Part shown: positions 46,564 to 55,607 of the stretch, one piece after another
Layout of the letters: each line of letters begins with the position of its first letter
How positions within the stretch are numbered: the first letter of the stretch is position 1
Source: Streptococcus sp. HMSC072G04
GTDB lineage: Bacteria > Bacillota > Bacilli > Lactobacillales > Streptococcaceae
Direction: 5' to 3'
Assembly: GCF_001813295.1 (NCBI RefSeq)
Contig: NZ_KV812035.1
Span: 82,029-146,028, forward strand
DNA length: 64,000 nucleotides
The notes under the pieces: model-generated
Databases searched by the model: none
Seen by the model: only the letters and a program-made list of their open reading frames with translations
Told to the model about the DNA's origin: nothing
Program-made: the position numbers and the translations under genes

Positions 46564-47019
46564 TTAAAGATGATACAAATCTTCTACAATCGCAGCTACT
46601 TTTTTAATATCTCCCAACATCCCCCGCATTTCAAAATCGGCTAACATAGGGAAACCAAAGCGTTGGCTGTATTGCTTAGCGGTTAAACAATATTGATTGT
46701 TAAAATTCCGATTGCCTGACCCAACCACTCCTAAACACTTGCTAGCGTTGTCTCCATAAGCAATAAAATCCGCAACATCTGTCGTCAAAATTTCCACATC
46801 GCCATTGTCAACACCATTTCCACCCTCCAAATAGGTAGGCAAAAAAGTGATAAAAGGATTGGTCATTTCAAAGAAGGGCTGGCCCTCTTTGACCAGGTCT
46901 TTCACATGCACTTTCTCGATTTCAAGTCCGGGATGGGCTTCCAGCAAATAGTCACTTAAGCGGCGGACAAAACTCTCTGTATTCCCACTCAGACTAATAT
47001 AAACAAAGGATACTTTCAT
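46564..47019 (-). CDS. nrdI: Flavodoxin NrdI
   Basis: 151 residues. FMN-binding VSFVYISLSGNTESFVRRL and GVVGSGNRNFNNQYCLTAKQ, then FPMLADFEMRGM, the NrdI signature. Supplies oxidant for the dimanganese-tyrosyl cofactor of class Ib NrdF. It stands alone here, away from nrdE/nrdF/nrdH, which are not in the window. Confidence 0.92.
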   Translation of the reverse strand: MKVSFVYISLSGNTESFVRRLSDYLLEAHPGLEIEKVHVKDLVKEGQPFFEMTNPFITFLPTYLEGGNGVDNGDVEILTTDVADFIAYGDNASKCLGVVGSGNRNFNNQYCLTAKQYSQRFGFPMLADFEMRGMLGDIKKVAAIVEDLYHL

Positions 47020-47080
47020 CTTTTTTCTCCAATCAAGAAGCTCTCTTATCCTCTAAGAGAGCTCCATTCAAACTTATCTA

Positions 47081-47596
47081 TTATGCCGTAGCTTGAGCTT
47101 TTCTCAAACGCAAGGTTTTATACAAAACAATTCCAAGGAAGAGAAGAGATAAAGCAGTCAAGAGTAACAAAGCAATGGACGAAGATGCCAGATATCGTTG
47201 GCGAAGGGACGGGGTTGAAAAACTAGCTAATAGTGGACGCCCTGCAAAATAATTATAGCAAGAGAAGGCTTGACTTAACAAAATCTGCCCCATATAAGTA
47301 TAATGTGCTGTTAACAGATCCTGCTTCATAAAGAGAAAATAGAAAGTTGCCAGTAAAGCAATCAGAATCAGGGAAACAAATAAAAAGGTTAATGGAGACT
47401 GATTGAGTTGGGCTGATTTCTCATAATATGTCACATAGTCAGCCTTGTCTTGAGCCGTTGTTAAACCAAGTTGTTTCGCAAAATCATCTGTCAACTCAAA
47501 ACTCTTTGAAGCTCCAAAGGTTGAGACAGCTGATGTTAGGGTTCCAACCGTAGAGAAAAATAACAGGATATAAAGATAGATAGGTTTCTTTTTCAT
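47081..47596 (-). CDS. Membrane protein of unknown function, four segments
   Basis: 171 residues: IYLYILLFFSTVGTLTSAVS, then an extracellular loop (SFELTDDFAKQLGLTTAQDK), LTFLFVSLILIALLATFYFL, a third segment near YMGQILLSQAF, and SSSIALLLLTALSLLFLGIV, with basic C-terminus. No family recognised with certainty. Own promoter; 61 bases upstream of nrdI. Confidence 0.82.
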   Translation of the reverse strand: MKKKPIYLYILLFFSTVGTLTSAVSTFGASKSFELTDDFAKQLGLTTAQDKADYVTYYEKSAQLNQSPLTFLFVSLILIALLATFYFLFMKQDLLTAHYTYMGQILLSQAFSCYNYFAGRPLLASFSTPSLRQRYLASSSIALLLLTALSLLFLGIVLYKTLRLRKAQATA

Positions 47597-47624
47597 ACAA
47601 ACTCCTTTTCATTTCTTACACCCT

Positions 47625-47653
47625 ATTATATCGCGATACAGATAGAAAGGCAA
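47625..47653 (-). promoter_or_regulatory. Promoter of the 171-residue membrane protein (and perhaps nrdI)
   Basis: Minus strand: TTGCCT (47648-47653), 17-bp spacer, TATAAT (47625-47630). Confidence 0.6.
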
Positions 47654-47956
47654 GCGCCTCAAAACCGTGGAAGCACTTGCCTGATCACTGATACGTTCAA
47701 ATGAAATTCATTTGGAAAAGTAATGTGTGCAAAAGATGAAAAGCCATCGCAACAGTATCATTGGAATGATTAGAGATATAACGGAGTCCTATAAACTTTC
47801 ATTCGAACACCACCAGTATACCTCATTCTCTTCTTCTTGTGTCATCCATTTCTATTCTGCTTCATTTCGACACGATTTGGTATATAAAAGCCATTTCCTC
47901 TCCTTATCCAAAAACTATTCTGTTCTATTTCTCAACTATTTGGTCATCACTCCATC
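47654..47956. other. Intergenic stretch without a supported gene
   Basis: About 300 bases. An 85-codon plus-strand frame at 47727 lacks a ribosome site and family similarity. A partial inverted repeat, AGGCAAG / CTTGCCT, lies around 47648-47683. Confidence 0.5.
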
Positions 47957-47987
47957 AAAAAAGCCAGAAGGACTTGCCTTCTGACTT
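47957..47987 (-). terminator. Terminator of the antigen I/II gene
   Basis: Stem AAGTCAGAAGG / CCTTCTGGCTT (one wobble) with a 5-base loop, followed on the minus strand by TTTT, about 35 bases past the stop codon. Confidence 0.8.
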
Positions 47988-48022
47988 TCTTTATTTAGAT
48001 GAATGAACGAAAGAAACAAGAA

Positions 48023-50839
48023 TTAATCTTCTTTTTTCTTGCGTGCAAGACCCAATCCAAGCAATCCAGCCATCGCACCTGCAAGAACAGCTGCAGTTGA
48101 GCTTTCTGTACCTGTATTTGGAAGCGCAGGTGTTTGTGGTTGCGCAGGTTGTACAGGCTGTTCCGGAACTTCAGGAGTTGGTTCGGTTGGAACCTCTGGA
48201 GTTGGTGGAACAATTGGTGTTGGTGGGTTGTATGGAGTTGGTGGAGTTGGAGGAACTGGTGTTGGTGGGGTTGGAATATCTGTTTCCGTTACCACTTTAT
48301 TCTTATGCCATTTCACTTCAGCTTCCGGTTTCACCAGATTCGTATTTGGAACGACTTCAGGAGTCGGTGGGGTTGGAGCTGTTGGTGGAGTTGGAGCTGT
48401 TGGTTCCTCCACATCGACCGTAATCACAGTGTAGTTAGGTGCTGTTGGCGGAGTTGGTGATTTAGGTTCTTCAGGTTTACTTGGCTCTGCAGGTAGATTT
48501 TCCACTGTAATCGTTGGTGGAGTTGGAGCCTTTGGTTCGGTTGGTTTTGTTGGCTCTTTCGGTTCTTCTCCTGGCTCTTTAGGAAGACCTACATTTGAGT
48601 TGATGGCAAACCAGTAAACCGTTGGTTGACCAGCCGCATTGGCACCATTAGCCGTAAAGACTAAGTGTCCATCTGACATCTTCAAGCCTGCTCCACCATA
48701 ATAGAGGTATGGAGAAGATGGATTATCCCAACCTTCAAGAGTTGTTGAAGATTCACCGTTAAAGACAGATCCATGTTCAATATATTGGTTATCTTTAAAG
48801 GAAGTTACTTCTTTAGTAGCAGCATCATAAGAAACACTTGAGTTTGGAATTGGAATAAATTTATTATTTCCAACATTTACAGACTCTTGGTGTTCCACGT
48901 TTTCAAATTTCTTCTTAGGTGTGAACGTAATTTGGCCTGTAGTTGCATCTACTTTGTATGATCCGATAACATCATCCTTACCTTCAAAGGTAAATTCTTC
49001 TGTACCAATAGAATGAACACTTCCTGAACCCGAAGCATTTACAGTTAACGCATCCGTTACTTCTTCCTTCTCAGGTGTCGTACCAGGAACCCATTTACCT
49101 GTGTCATCTTTAACATAACCATATTTCTGAGTCACAATTTTGAGAGGGTTGTCTGCTGAAATGGAAACAGTTGCAGTACCAAAGTCTGCTTTTCCTGTTT
49201 TAACCTTCACTTCATTGTTTTCAATGCTCATGGATGAACCATCTGCATATGGATCCCAAGTTCCACGAACAGTGTTGCCATCTTTATCTTTGGCTTCTAC
49301 TGTAAGGGCACGAGGTTTATCTCCACTATCTACATATGATGCACCTGTCCAGTGGTTGAGGGAGTTCAAAGCGACAATGGCATTGCGTTGAGTCAAATCA
49401 AATTTATTGCCATCACCATCATAGAATTCAACATCAACAGCAACCTTAACAGGTTTGTCTTGGTCTGTTGAAGCACCCACTGTCATGGTTACCGTTGGAT
49501 CTGCGTTGACTGCTGCAATCCCTTTGCCATCATTTGATGGAAGACTTAAAATCTCATAACGGTAAATCACACGTTTGATTGGATGCATATCCGTATTTTC
49601 ACGCATGCTAGACTGATTCAAGTTATCATAAGTAACGACAAATTTATCGCCTTCCTTCACTTGAATGTACTCAGTTTCATTATTGGCCCAAGGACTAGTC
49701 GCTACAATATCTGAAGCTTCCAATTTATTGGAATCATATTGATGGACATTGCTTGTATTTAAACGAGCTTGAGCATCACGAGTAAGATAAGTGCTGATGC
49801 CGTCAATGGTGTGAGTTGCACCACCTTCACGTTGGAAGGTCAAATCTTGAACAGTTGAAACATTTTTAAGGTCAGCATACGCATTGTCTGTCATATATTT
49901 GTCGTATGCTTGTTTCGCATCCGTATATTGTTTTTTGGCAATTTCGTATTCAGCTAATTTCTTTTGATAAGCAATATAATCATTTTCGTACTGTGCTTTT
50001 TCAACATTGTACTTTTTAAGATCAGCTTCGTATTGAGCCTTGGCAGCATCTTCTTCTGCCTTCTTCGCTACCAATTGATCATAAGCTTCTTTATCTTTAT
50101 CGTATTGCGCTTTCTTAGTTTGGTATTCTTGTAAATCTTTATCGTATTGCGCTTTCGCTGTATTGTAAACAACCATTTCTGCTTCATACTTAGCTTTTGC
50201 TTCTGCATTAGCCTTATCCGCTGCTGCTTTTTCTGCTACTTTGGCATCATAAGCTGCCTTTTTAGCATTGTACTCTTCTAAAGCTTTATCATAAGCTGCC
50301 TTTTGCTGATTGTACTCTGCTACTTTCTTTTGATAATCTGCTTCTGCTTCCGCATTTCTCTTTTCAATCAATGTGATTTCTTGAGATTTTGCTTCATACT
50401 CAGCTTTGGCCTTTTTGTAGTTTTCAACGACTGTGTTGATTTCAGCTGTTTGAGCTTTGTTATCCGCTTCTGCTACTGCGATAGATGGTTGTACTTTTTC
50501 AGCCTCTTCTGTAACGGTCACACCTTCTGTAGCTGCATCAGCTTTTGCTTTTTCAAGTTCTGGTGATTCTACATAAGTCGTTGTAACTGTTTTATTCCCT
50601 TCTGTCACAGTTGTAGATGTCAACTTAGAACTTGTTGCAACAGCTGCATCACTTGTTGTTGTCTCTGTAGTGGTTGCTTCAGTTGCAGGTGCTGTTGCCT
50701 CATCCGCTTTCACTTCTGCTCCGTAGGTATTAACAGTAGCCAATCCAGCGATGGCCAATGATACAACACCCACTGACAACTTACGAATTGAAAATTTTTC
50801 CTGCTTCGAAACATGTTCACGATAGCTTTTCATTTTCAA
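48023..50839 (-). CDS. Antigen I/II (SpaP/GbpC)-type wall-anchored adhesin, short form
   Basis: 938 residues. FSIRKLSVGVVSLAIAGLA signal peptide (1-46), a Thr-rich linker, an alanine-rich coiled-coil A region with degenerate repeats (about 120-310: KAQYDKDLQEYQTKKAQYDK, EADLKKYNVEKAQYENDY), a GbpC/Spa V domain beginning near 330 (DLTFQREGGATHTIDGIST), further beta domains, a Pro-rich region (about 715-895; TPPTPVPPTPPTPYNPPTP) and LPNTG at 906 with membrane segment and KKK tail. Full antigen I/II proteins (about 1500 residues) have three C-terminal domains between the P region and LPxTG; these are absent. Sortase A would anchor it. Likely binds salivary or glycan ligands. Confidence 0.9.
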   Translation of the reverse strand: MKMKSYREHVSKQEKFSIRKLSVGVVSLAIAGLATVNTYGAEVKADEATAPATEATTTETTTSDAAVATSSKLTSTTVTEGNKTVTTTYVESPELEKAKADAATEGVTVTEEAEKVQPSIAVAEADNKAQTAEINTVVENYKKAKAEYEAKSQEITLIEKRNAEAEADYQKKVAEYNQQKAAYDKALEEYNAKKAAYDAKVAEKAAADKANAEAKAKYEAEMVVYNTAKAQYDKDLQEYQTKKAQYDKDKEAYDQLVAKKAEEDAAKAQYEADLKKYNVEKAQYENDYIAYQKKLAEYEIAKKQYTDAKQAYDKYMTDNAYADLKNVSTVQDLTFQREGGATHTIDGISTYLTRDAQARLNTSNVHQYDSNKLEASDIVATSPWANNETEYIQVKEGDKFVVTYDNLNQSSMRENTDMHPIKRVIYRYEILSLPSNDGKGIAAVNADPTVTMTVGASTDQDKPVKVAVDVEFYDGDGNKFDLTQRNAIVALNSLNHWTGASYVDSGDKPRALTVEAKDKDGNTVRGTWDPYADGSSMSIENNEVKVKTGKADFGTATVSISADNPLKIVTQKYGYVKDDTGKWVPGTTPEKEEVTDALTVNASGSGSVHSIGTEEFTFEGKDDVIGSYKVDATTGQITFTPKKKFENVEHQESVNVGNNKFIPIPNSSVSYDAATKEVTSFKDNQYIEHGSVFNGESSTTLEGWDNPSSPYLYYGGAGLKMSDGHLVFTANGANAAGQPTVYWFAINSNVGLPKEPGEEPKEPTKPTEPKAPTPPTITVENLPAEPSKPEEPKSPTPPTAPNYTVITVDVEEPTAPTPPTAPTPPTPEVVPNTNLVKPEAEVKWHKNKVVTETDIPTPPTPVPPTPPTPYNPPTPIVPPTPEVPTEPTPEVPEQPVQPAQPQTPALPNTGTESSTAAVLAGAMAGLLGLGLARKKKED

Positions 50840-51284
50840 AACTCTCCTTTTTATTTATGTTTTAAAAAATCTCACTGTAGAGGCAAAAATATGCTACTGC
50901 CAGTTAACTCTATTGTATCACGATCAACCATTTTTAAATATTTGTTAATTTAATTTTTTATTTTACTTTAAAGATATAACAACTTGAAACTCCAAAGCTT
51001 CCGGGACTTCCTCATTTTTTAATTGAAAATATATGTAAACACCTGTGAAAAAGTCCTTTATTTTCAAGGGTTTTCACTCTGCTTTTTTTTTTTATAAATT
51101 TCACCGGAAGGCTTTTTGAGGGGGAGTATTTTTTTATACCAATAGATTAGATTTGAAGGTTAAAATAAAAAATTATGTAATAATTTCCCTGCCGGATCGG
51201 AAAAATTCAAAAAAACGACACTATTTACAGATATGTCCATTATCTAAATTTCTTCCTCTTTCTGTTCTGAAATAAAAAGTCATG
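50840..51284. other. AT-rich upstream region of the adhesin gene
   Basis: About 445 bases with no supported ORF. Contains the adhesin ribosome site (AAGGAG), a minus-strand TACAAT (candidate -10) near 50923, and an imperfect dyad GTGAAAA.CCTT / AAGG.TTTTCAC at 51044-51077. The unusual length suggests regulatory input. Confidence 0.45.
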
Positions 51285-51315
51285 AAAAAGACCAAAGTCT
51301 CAAGGACCTTGGTCT
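51285..51315 (-). terminator. Terminator of malQ-malP
   Basis: Stem AGACCAAGGTC / GACTTTGGTCT with a 5-base loop, followed on the minus strand by TTTTTC, 13 bases past the malP stop codon. Confidence 0.85.
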
Positions 51316-51327
51316 AATATCGGGTGA

Positions 51328-53586
51328 TTAGTTTAAGTGCCAGATGTCTTCGTTGTACTGAGCGATCGTACGGTCAGATGAGAAGAATCCTGCTTTCGCA
51401 ATGTTAACGATGACTTGATCCAACCATGCATCACGGTCTTCGTAGTCAGCCAACATGCGTTCTTTGGTTACAATATAGTCTTCCAAATCAAGAAGAGTCA
51501 TGAACCAGTCTTTGTTGATCAATTCATTGTGAAGACGAGTCAAACGTTCTTTGTCCCCAACTGCAAGAACGGCATCGCTGACGATGAAGTCTACCAATGG
51601 TTTGATGGCTTCACGTTCATAGAAGTCTGCTGATTTGTATGCTGATTTGGCATAAAGATCGATAACTGTTTCTGAATCTTCACCGAAGATATAGATGTTG
51701 TCACGTCCAACCAATTCAGCGATTTCCACGTTGGCTCCATCTATAGTACCAAGTGTCAACGCACCATTCAACATGAATTTCATGTTACCAGTACCTGAAG
51801 CTTCTTTCGAAGCAAGAGAGATTTGCTCAGAAATATCGCTAGCTGGGATCAAGTAGCTTGCAGCAGTTACGTTGTAGTTTTCTACCATAACAACTTGCAA
51901 GTGTGGAGCTACTGCTGGATCGTTTGCAATCACTTCAGACAAGCAAAGGATCAAGTGGATGATATCTTGTGCAATGGTGTAGGCAGGAGCTGCTTTACCA
52001 CCAAAGAGAACAGTAATTGGACGAGCAGGGATATTTCCAGCTTTGATGTCCAAGTATTTGTGGATCACATACAAAGCGTTCATTTGTTGACGTTTGTATT
52101 CGTGAAGACGTTTGATTTGGGTATCAAAGATAGAATTTGGATTGATTTCCACACCTTGATGGTCTTTCAAGAAACGAGCCAATTTGCGTTTGTTGTGAGA
52201 CTTGATGTTTTCCAATTTTGCTTTGACTGCATCTTTATCTTCATAAGAAAGAAGGTCTTCCAATTTAGATGCGTCATGGTGCCAGTCACGTCCGAGGATA
52301 TCATCCAAGTAGTGTGACAAGGTTGGGTTGGCATGCATGAGCCAACGACGGAAAGTAATACCGTTTGTTTTGTTGTTGAATTTTTCAGGGTAAATGTCGT
52401 AGAAGGCTTTCAACTCAGAATTCTTCAAGATTTCTGTGTGAAGTGCCGCTACCCCGTTTACGCTAAATCCATAGTGGATATCCATGTGTGCCATGTGTAC
52501 GCGATCATTCTCATCGATGATTTGAACAGCTGGATCTTTGTATTCAGCGCGAACACGGCGGTCCAATTCTTCAATGATTGGAACCAAGTGAGGAACCACT
52601 TCTTGCAAGAAATCAAGTGGCCATTTTTCAAGGGCTTCTGCAAGGATGGTGTGGTTAGTGTAGGCCGTCATGCTACGAACGATAGAGATGGCTTCATCCA
52701 TTCCAATACCACGTTCTGTCAAAAGACGGATCAATTCAGGGATGACCATTGATGGGTGAGTATCGTTGATTTGGACAACAGCATAGTCAGCAAGGTCATG
52801 CAAGTTACTTCCTTTTTCGATGGCTTCGTCGATGATCAATTGTGCACCATTTGATACCATGAAGTATTGTTGGAAGATACGGAGCAATTCCCCTTGACGG
52901 TTACTATCATCTGGGTACAAGAAGAGGGTCAGGTTGCGAGCGATATCTGTCTTGTCAAAGTTAATACCATCTTCAATAATAGATGAATCAACTGAATCCA
53001 AGTCGAACAAACGCAAACGGTTCTTGGTATCAATCTTGTAACCAGGGACATCGATATCATAAAGGGTAGAAGTCAATGTGAAATGTGCAAATGGCACTTT
53101 GTAGCTACGACTTGAACGAACGAGCCAGCTTTGGTCAGTCAACCATGCGTTTGGAATCGTTTCTTGTTGGTTGTTCTTAAATACTTGTTGGAACAAACCA
53201 AAGTGGTAGTTCAAACCGACCCCATCCCCTGTCAAACCAAGGCTTGAGATAGAGTCGATAAAGCAGGCTGCCAAACGTCCCAAACCACCGTTACCAAGTG
53301 ATGGTTCCAATTCCACTTCTTCGACTTCGATCAAGTCTTTACCAGCATCTGACAATTCTTTTTTGACATCGTCGTAAAGACCCAAGTTGATCAAGTTGTT
53401 AGACAAGAGTTTACCGATCAAGAACTCAGCTGAGATGTAGTAAACTTTTTTCTTACCAGTATTTAATTTCTTTTGCGCGCTTGCTTGCTTGGTGTAATTT
53501 AGCAAGGCAATGTACAATTCTTCATTTGAACATTCAGCAATTGTTTTTTGATGATGATCAATCACATATTTTTGTAATGATTCCAT
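51328..53586 (-). CDS. malP: Maltodextrin phosphorylase
   Basis: 752 residues, GT35. [35 protein letters not shown], and the PLP-binding region [20 protein letters not shown]. Phosphorolyses maltodextrins to glucose 1-phosphate in the cytoplasm. 45 bases downstream of malQ. Glycogen phosphorylase is the alternative name, but the mal locus context favours MalP. Confidence 0.94.
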   Translation of the reverse strand: MESLQKYVIDHHQKTIAECSNEELYIALLNYTKQASAQKKLNTGKKKVYYISAEFLIGKLLSNNLINLGLYDDVKKELSDAGKDLIEVEEVELEPSLGNGGLGRLAACFIDSISSLGLTGDGVGLNYHFGLFQQVFKNNQQETIPNAWLTDQSWLVRSSRSYKVPFAHFTLTSTLYDIDVPGYKIDTKNRLRLFDLDSVDSSIIEDGINFDKTDIARNLTLFLYPDDSNRQGELLRIFQQYFMVSNGAQLIIDEAIEKGSNLHDLADYAVVQINDTHPSMVIPELIRLLTERGIGMDEAISIVRSMTAYTNHTILAEALEKWPLDFLQEVVPHLVPIIEELDRRVRAEYKDPAVQIIDENDRVHMAHMDIHYGFSVNGVAALHTEILKNSELKAFYDIYPEKFNNKTNGITFRRWLMHANPTLSHYLDDILGRDWHHDASKLEDLLSYEDKDAVKAKLENIKSHNKRKLARFLKDHQGVEINPNSIFDTQIKRLHEYKRQQMNALYVIHKYLDIKAGNIPARPITVLFGGKAAPAYTIAQDIIHLILCLSEVIANDPAVAPHLQVVMVENYNVTAASYLIPASDISEQISLASKEASGTGNMKFMLNGALTLGTIDGANVEIAELVGRDNIYIFGEDSETVIDLYAKSAYKSADFYEREAIKPLVDFIVSDAVLAVGDKERLTRLHNELINKDWFMTLLDLEDYIVTKERMLADYEDRDAWLDQVIVNIAKAGFFSSDRTIAQYNEDIWHLN

Positions 53587-53631
53587 GTTGAGAGTCTCCT
53601 TTATTTCAACAATTTTTAATAGGGGGAAAGA

Positions 53632-55161
53632 TTATTTTTCTGCTTTCTTAACTTCTTTTTTCAAGTCTTTGTTTTCACGACGATAAATCGTTGTGAAATC
53701 AAGCAATTCTTGCTCGACAGCTGGAGTCAATTGATCCGCTGTCATCCGCCATGACCAGTTACCACCGAGAGTAGATGGGAAGTTCATCCGAGCTGAGCCA
53801 TCTAACTCAAGCAAGTCTTGCATCGTAGCAATCGCCATGAAGCTGACGGAAGCAAAGACTGTGCGAAGCATAGCATGTGGTACAGATTCGTACTCTTTCC
53901 GGTTGGTATAACGAGCAAGGTACTCGCGAGTTGGATCGTCGATTTCATTGCGGTACCATCCAAGAACTGTGTTGTTATCATGTGTTCCAGTGTACATCAC
54001 AGAGTTGTTTGGTGCCAAGTGAGGGCTATCGATACTTTCATCGTCAGGATTGAAGGCAAATTGAAGAATCTTCATTCCTGGGAAGCCAGTACGTTCGCGA
54101 AGCTCAATGACTTCATCCGTCATAAAGCCAAGATCCTCTGCGATGATGTTCAAATCACCGAGTTCTTCCTTCACTGCTGCAAAGAGTTTGTAGCCAGGAC
54201 CTTTGACCCATTTACCAGGTGCTGCAGTTTCAGAACCAGCTGGGATTTCCCAGTATGATTCGAAACCACGGAAGTGGTCGATCCGAACGATGTCGTAGAT
54301 CTTGAAGCTTTCACGCAAGCGTTCAATCCACCATTGGTAGCCATCTTTGTCCATTGCTTCCCAGTCATAGATTGGGTTCCCCCAAAGTTGACCAGTTGCT
54401 GAGAACTCATCTGGCGGGCATCCTGCAATGCAAGTTGCCTTCCCGTTTTCATCTGTTTTGAAGAGATGAGGATTAGCCCACATGTCGCTTGAATCTTCCG
54501 CTACATAAATTGGCATATCTCCCACAATTTCAATGTGGTGGTCGTTGGCATAAGCTTTCAAGGCCAACCATTGTTGGAAGAAGAAGAATTGAGTCACACG
54601 ATGGTAAGTCAATTTATCTGCCAATTCTTCACGGTAGTTAGCCAAAGCTTTTGGCTCACGCGCACGAATAGCTGCATCTGGCCATTCTGTCCAAGCTTTC
54701 AAATCAAAGTGTTCTTTAATAGCCATGTATTCTGCGAAGAGCTCCAACCAAGAAGCATTGGCTTCACAAAATTCTTGGAATTCTTTTTGATCACTTGATT
54801 TTAAGAAATTGGCAACTGCTTTTTCAAGCAAGGGACGACGTTGTTCGAAAACCTTTGCATAATCCACTTGAGTAGGATCTTGACCAAAGTCCACTCCTTT
54901 AAGGTCTGCTTCTGTCAACAAACCTTGCTCGGTCAAAAGATCGAAATCAATAAAATGAGTGTTCCCAGCAAAAGCTGAGAAAGATTGGTATGGAGAATCT
55001 CCATAACTAGTTGTACCAAGCGGCAAGATTTGCCAGTAACGTTGCTTGGTCCGAACGAGGAAATCAACAAAATCATATGCTGATTGTCCGAATGATCCGA
55101 TTCCGTATTGTCCAGGAAGGGAAGAAATGTGCATCAAAACACCACTTTGACGTTTTTTCAT
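53632..55161 (-). CDS. malQ: 4-alpha-glucanotransferase (amylomaltase)
   Basis: 509 residues, GH77. SGVLMHISSLPGQYGIGSFG, nucleophile region YDIVRIDHFRGFESYWEIPA, acid/base NIIAEDLGFMTDEVIEL, and YTGTHDNNTVLGWYR. Rearranges maltodextrins to longer chains and free glucose for MalP and glucokinase. First gene of the malQP operon; the ATG follows an AGAGGTGG ribosome site. Confidence 0.96.
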   Translation of the reverse strand: MKKRQSGVLMHISSLPGQYGIGSFGQSAYDFVDFLVRTKQRYWQILPLGTTSYGDSPYQSFSAFAGNTHFIDFDLLTEQGLLTEADLKGVDFGQDPTQVDYAKVFEQRRPLLEKAVANFLKSSDQKEFQEFCEANASWLELFAEYMAIKEHFDLKAWTEWPDAAIRAREPKALANYREELADKLTYHRVTQFFFFQQWLALKAYANDHHIEIVGDMPIYVAEDSSDMWANPHLFKTDENGKATCIAGCPPDEFSATGQLWGNPIYDWEAMDKDGYQWWIERLRESFKIYDIVRIDHFRGFESYWEIPAGSETAAPGKWVKGPGYKLFAAVKEELGDLNIIAEDLGFMTDEVIELRERTGFPGMKILQFAFNPDDESIDSPHLAPNNSVMYTGTHDNNTVLGWYRNEIDDPTREYLARYTNRKEYESVPHAMLRTVFASVSFMAIATMQDLLELDGSARMNFPSTLGGNWSWRMTADQLTPAVEQELLDFTTIYRRENKDLKKEVKKAEK

Positions 55162-55301
55162 GGGTTACCACCTCTTTTTATTTCTTTGAAGCCTGCGATT
55201 CGGTGCACGGCATGGGTATCGTTGCAGAGTCGTATCCAGCTCTCAAGCGGCTCTACTCTTTGTTAAAATCGAACAGGCGCAACTCAGTTTACGCAATTTT
55301 T

Positions 55302-55354
55302 GCGAAAACGTTTGCGTACCATGTCATTATAAACTTTTTCCATATTTTCTGCAA
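55302..55354 (-). promoter_or_regulatory. malQP promoter with MalR operator
   Basis: Minus strand: TTGCAG (55349-55354), 17-bp spacer, TATAAT (55326-55331). Ten bases beyond lies GCAAACGTTTTCGC (55302-55315), a LacI-family palindrome positioned to block initial transcription. The same 14-mer occurs at the malX promoter in the opposite orientation. Confidence 0.75.
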
Positions 55355-55501
55355 GGGGTTTCTTAAAAAACTTTTTATCTTTTTTTAAAAAGCCCCGTAT
55401 CTCTAGTTTAGTATTTATTATTAGCAATGTCAATGAATTAGCGGTTTTTATAGAAGAAAGTTCGGAATTGAAATATTTTTTAAAAAATTTTTTAAAATCA
55501 C

Positions 55502-55556
55502 TTGCAAACGTTTTCGCCTTGTGATATACTTAAGTCGTTTTAGGAAAACGTTTGTC
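55502..55556 (+). promoter_or_regulatory. malX promoter with two MalR-type operators
   Basis: TTGCAA (55502-55507), 17-bp spacer, TATACT (55525-55530). Operator GCAAACGTTTTCGC (55504-55517) overlaps the -35, and a second palindrome GGAAAACGTTTGTC (55543-55556) sits just downstream of the start. The upstream operator also fits the CcpA cre pattern with one mismatch, so catabolite control is plausible. Confidence 0.75.
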
Positions 55557-55607
55557 TAAAGCGGTTTCTAATTATTATCTTTTTTTATTCTTTAGGAGGA
55601 ATAAATC

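Noticed and set aside
47727-47984. 85-codon plus-strand frame in the gap before the adhesin gene
   Set aside because: No ribosome site or recognisable family, and it runs into the adhesin terminator.
48039-48434. Gly/Val-rich plus-strand frames opposite the proline-rich region of the adhesin
   Set aside because: Expected artefact of antisense proline codons.
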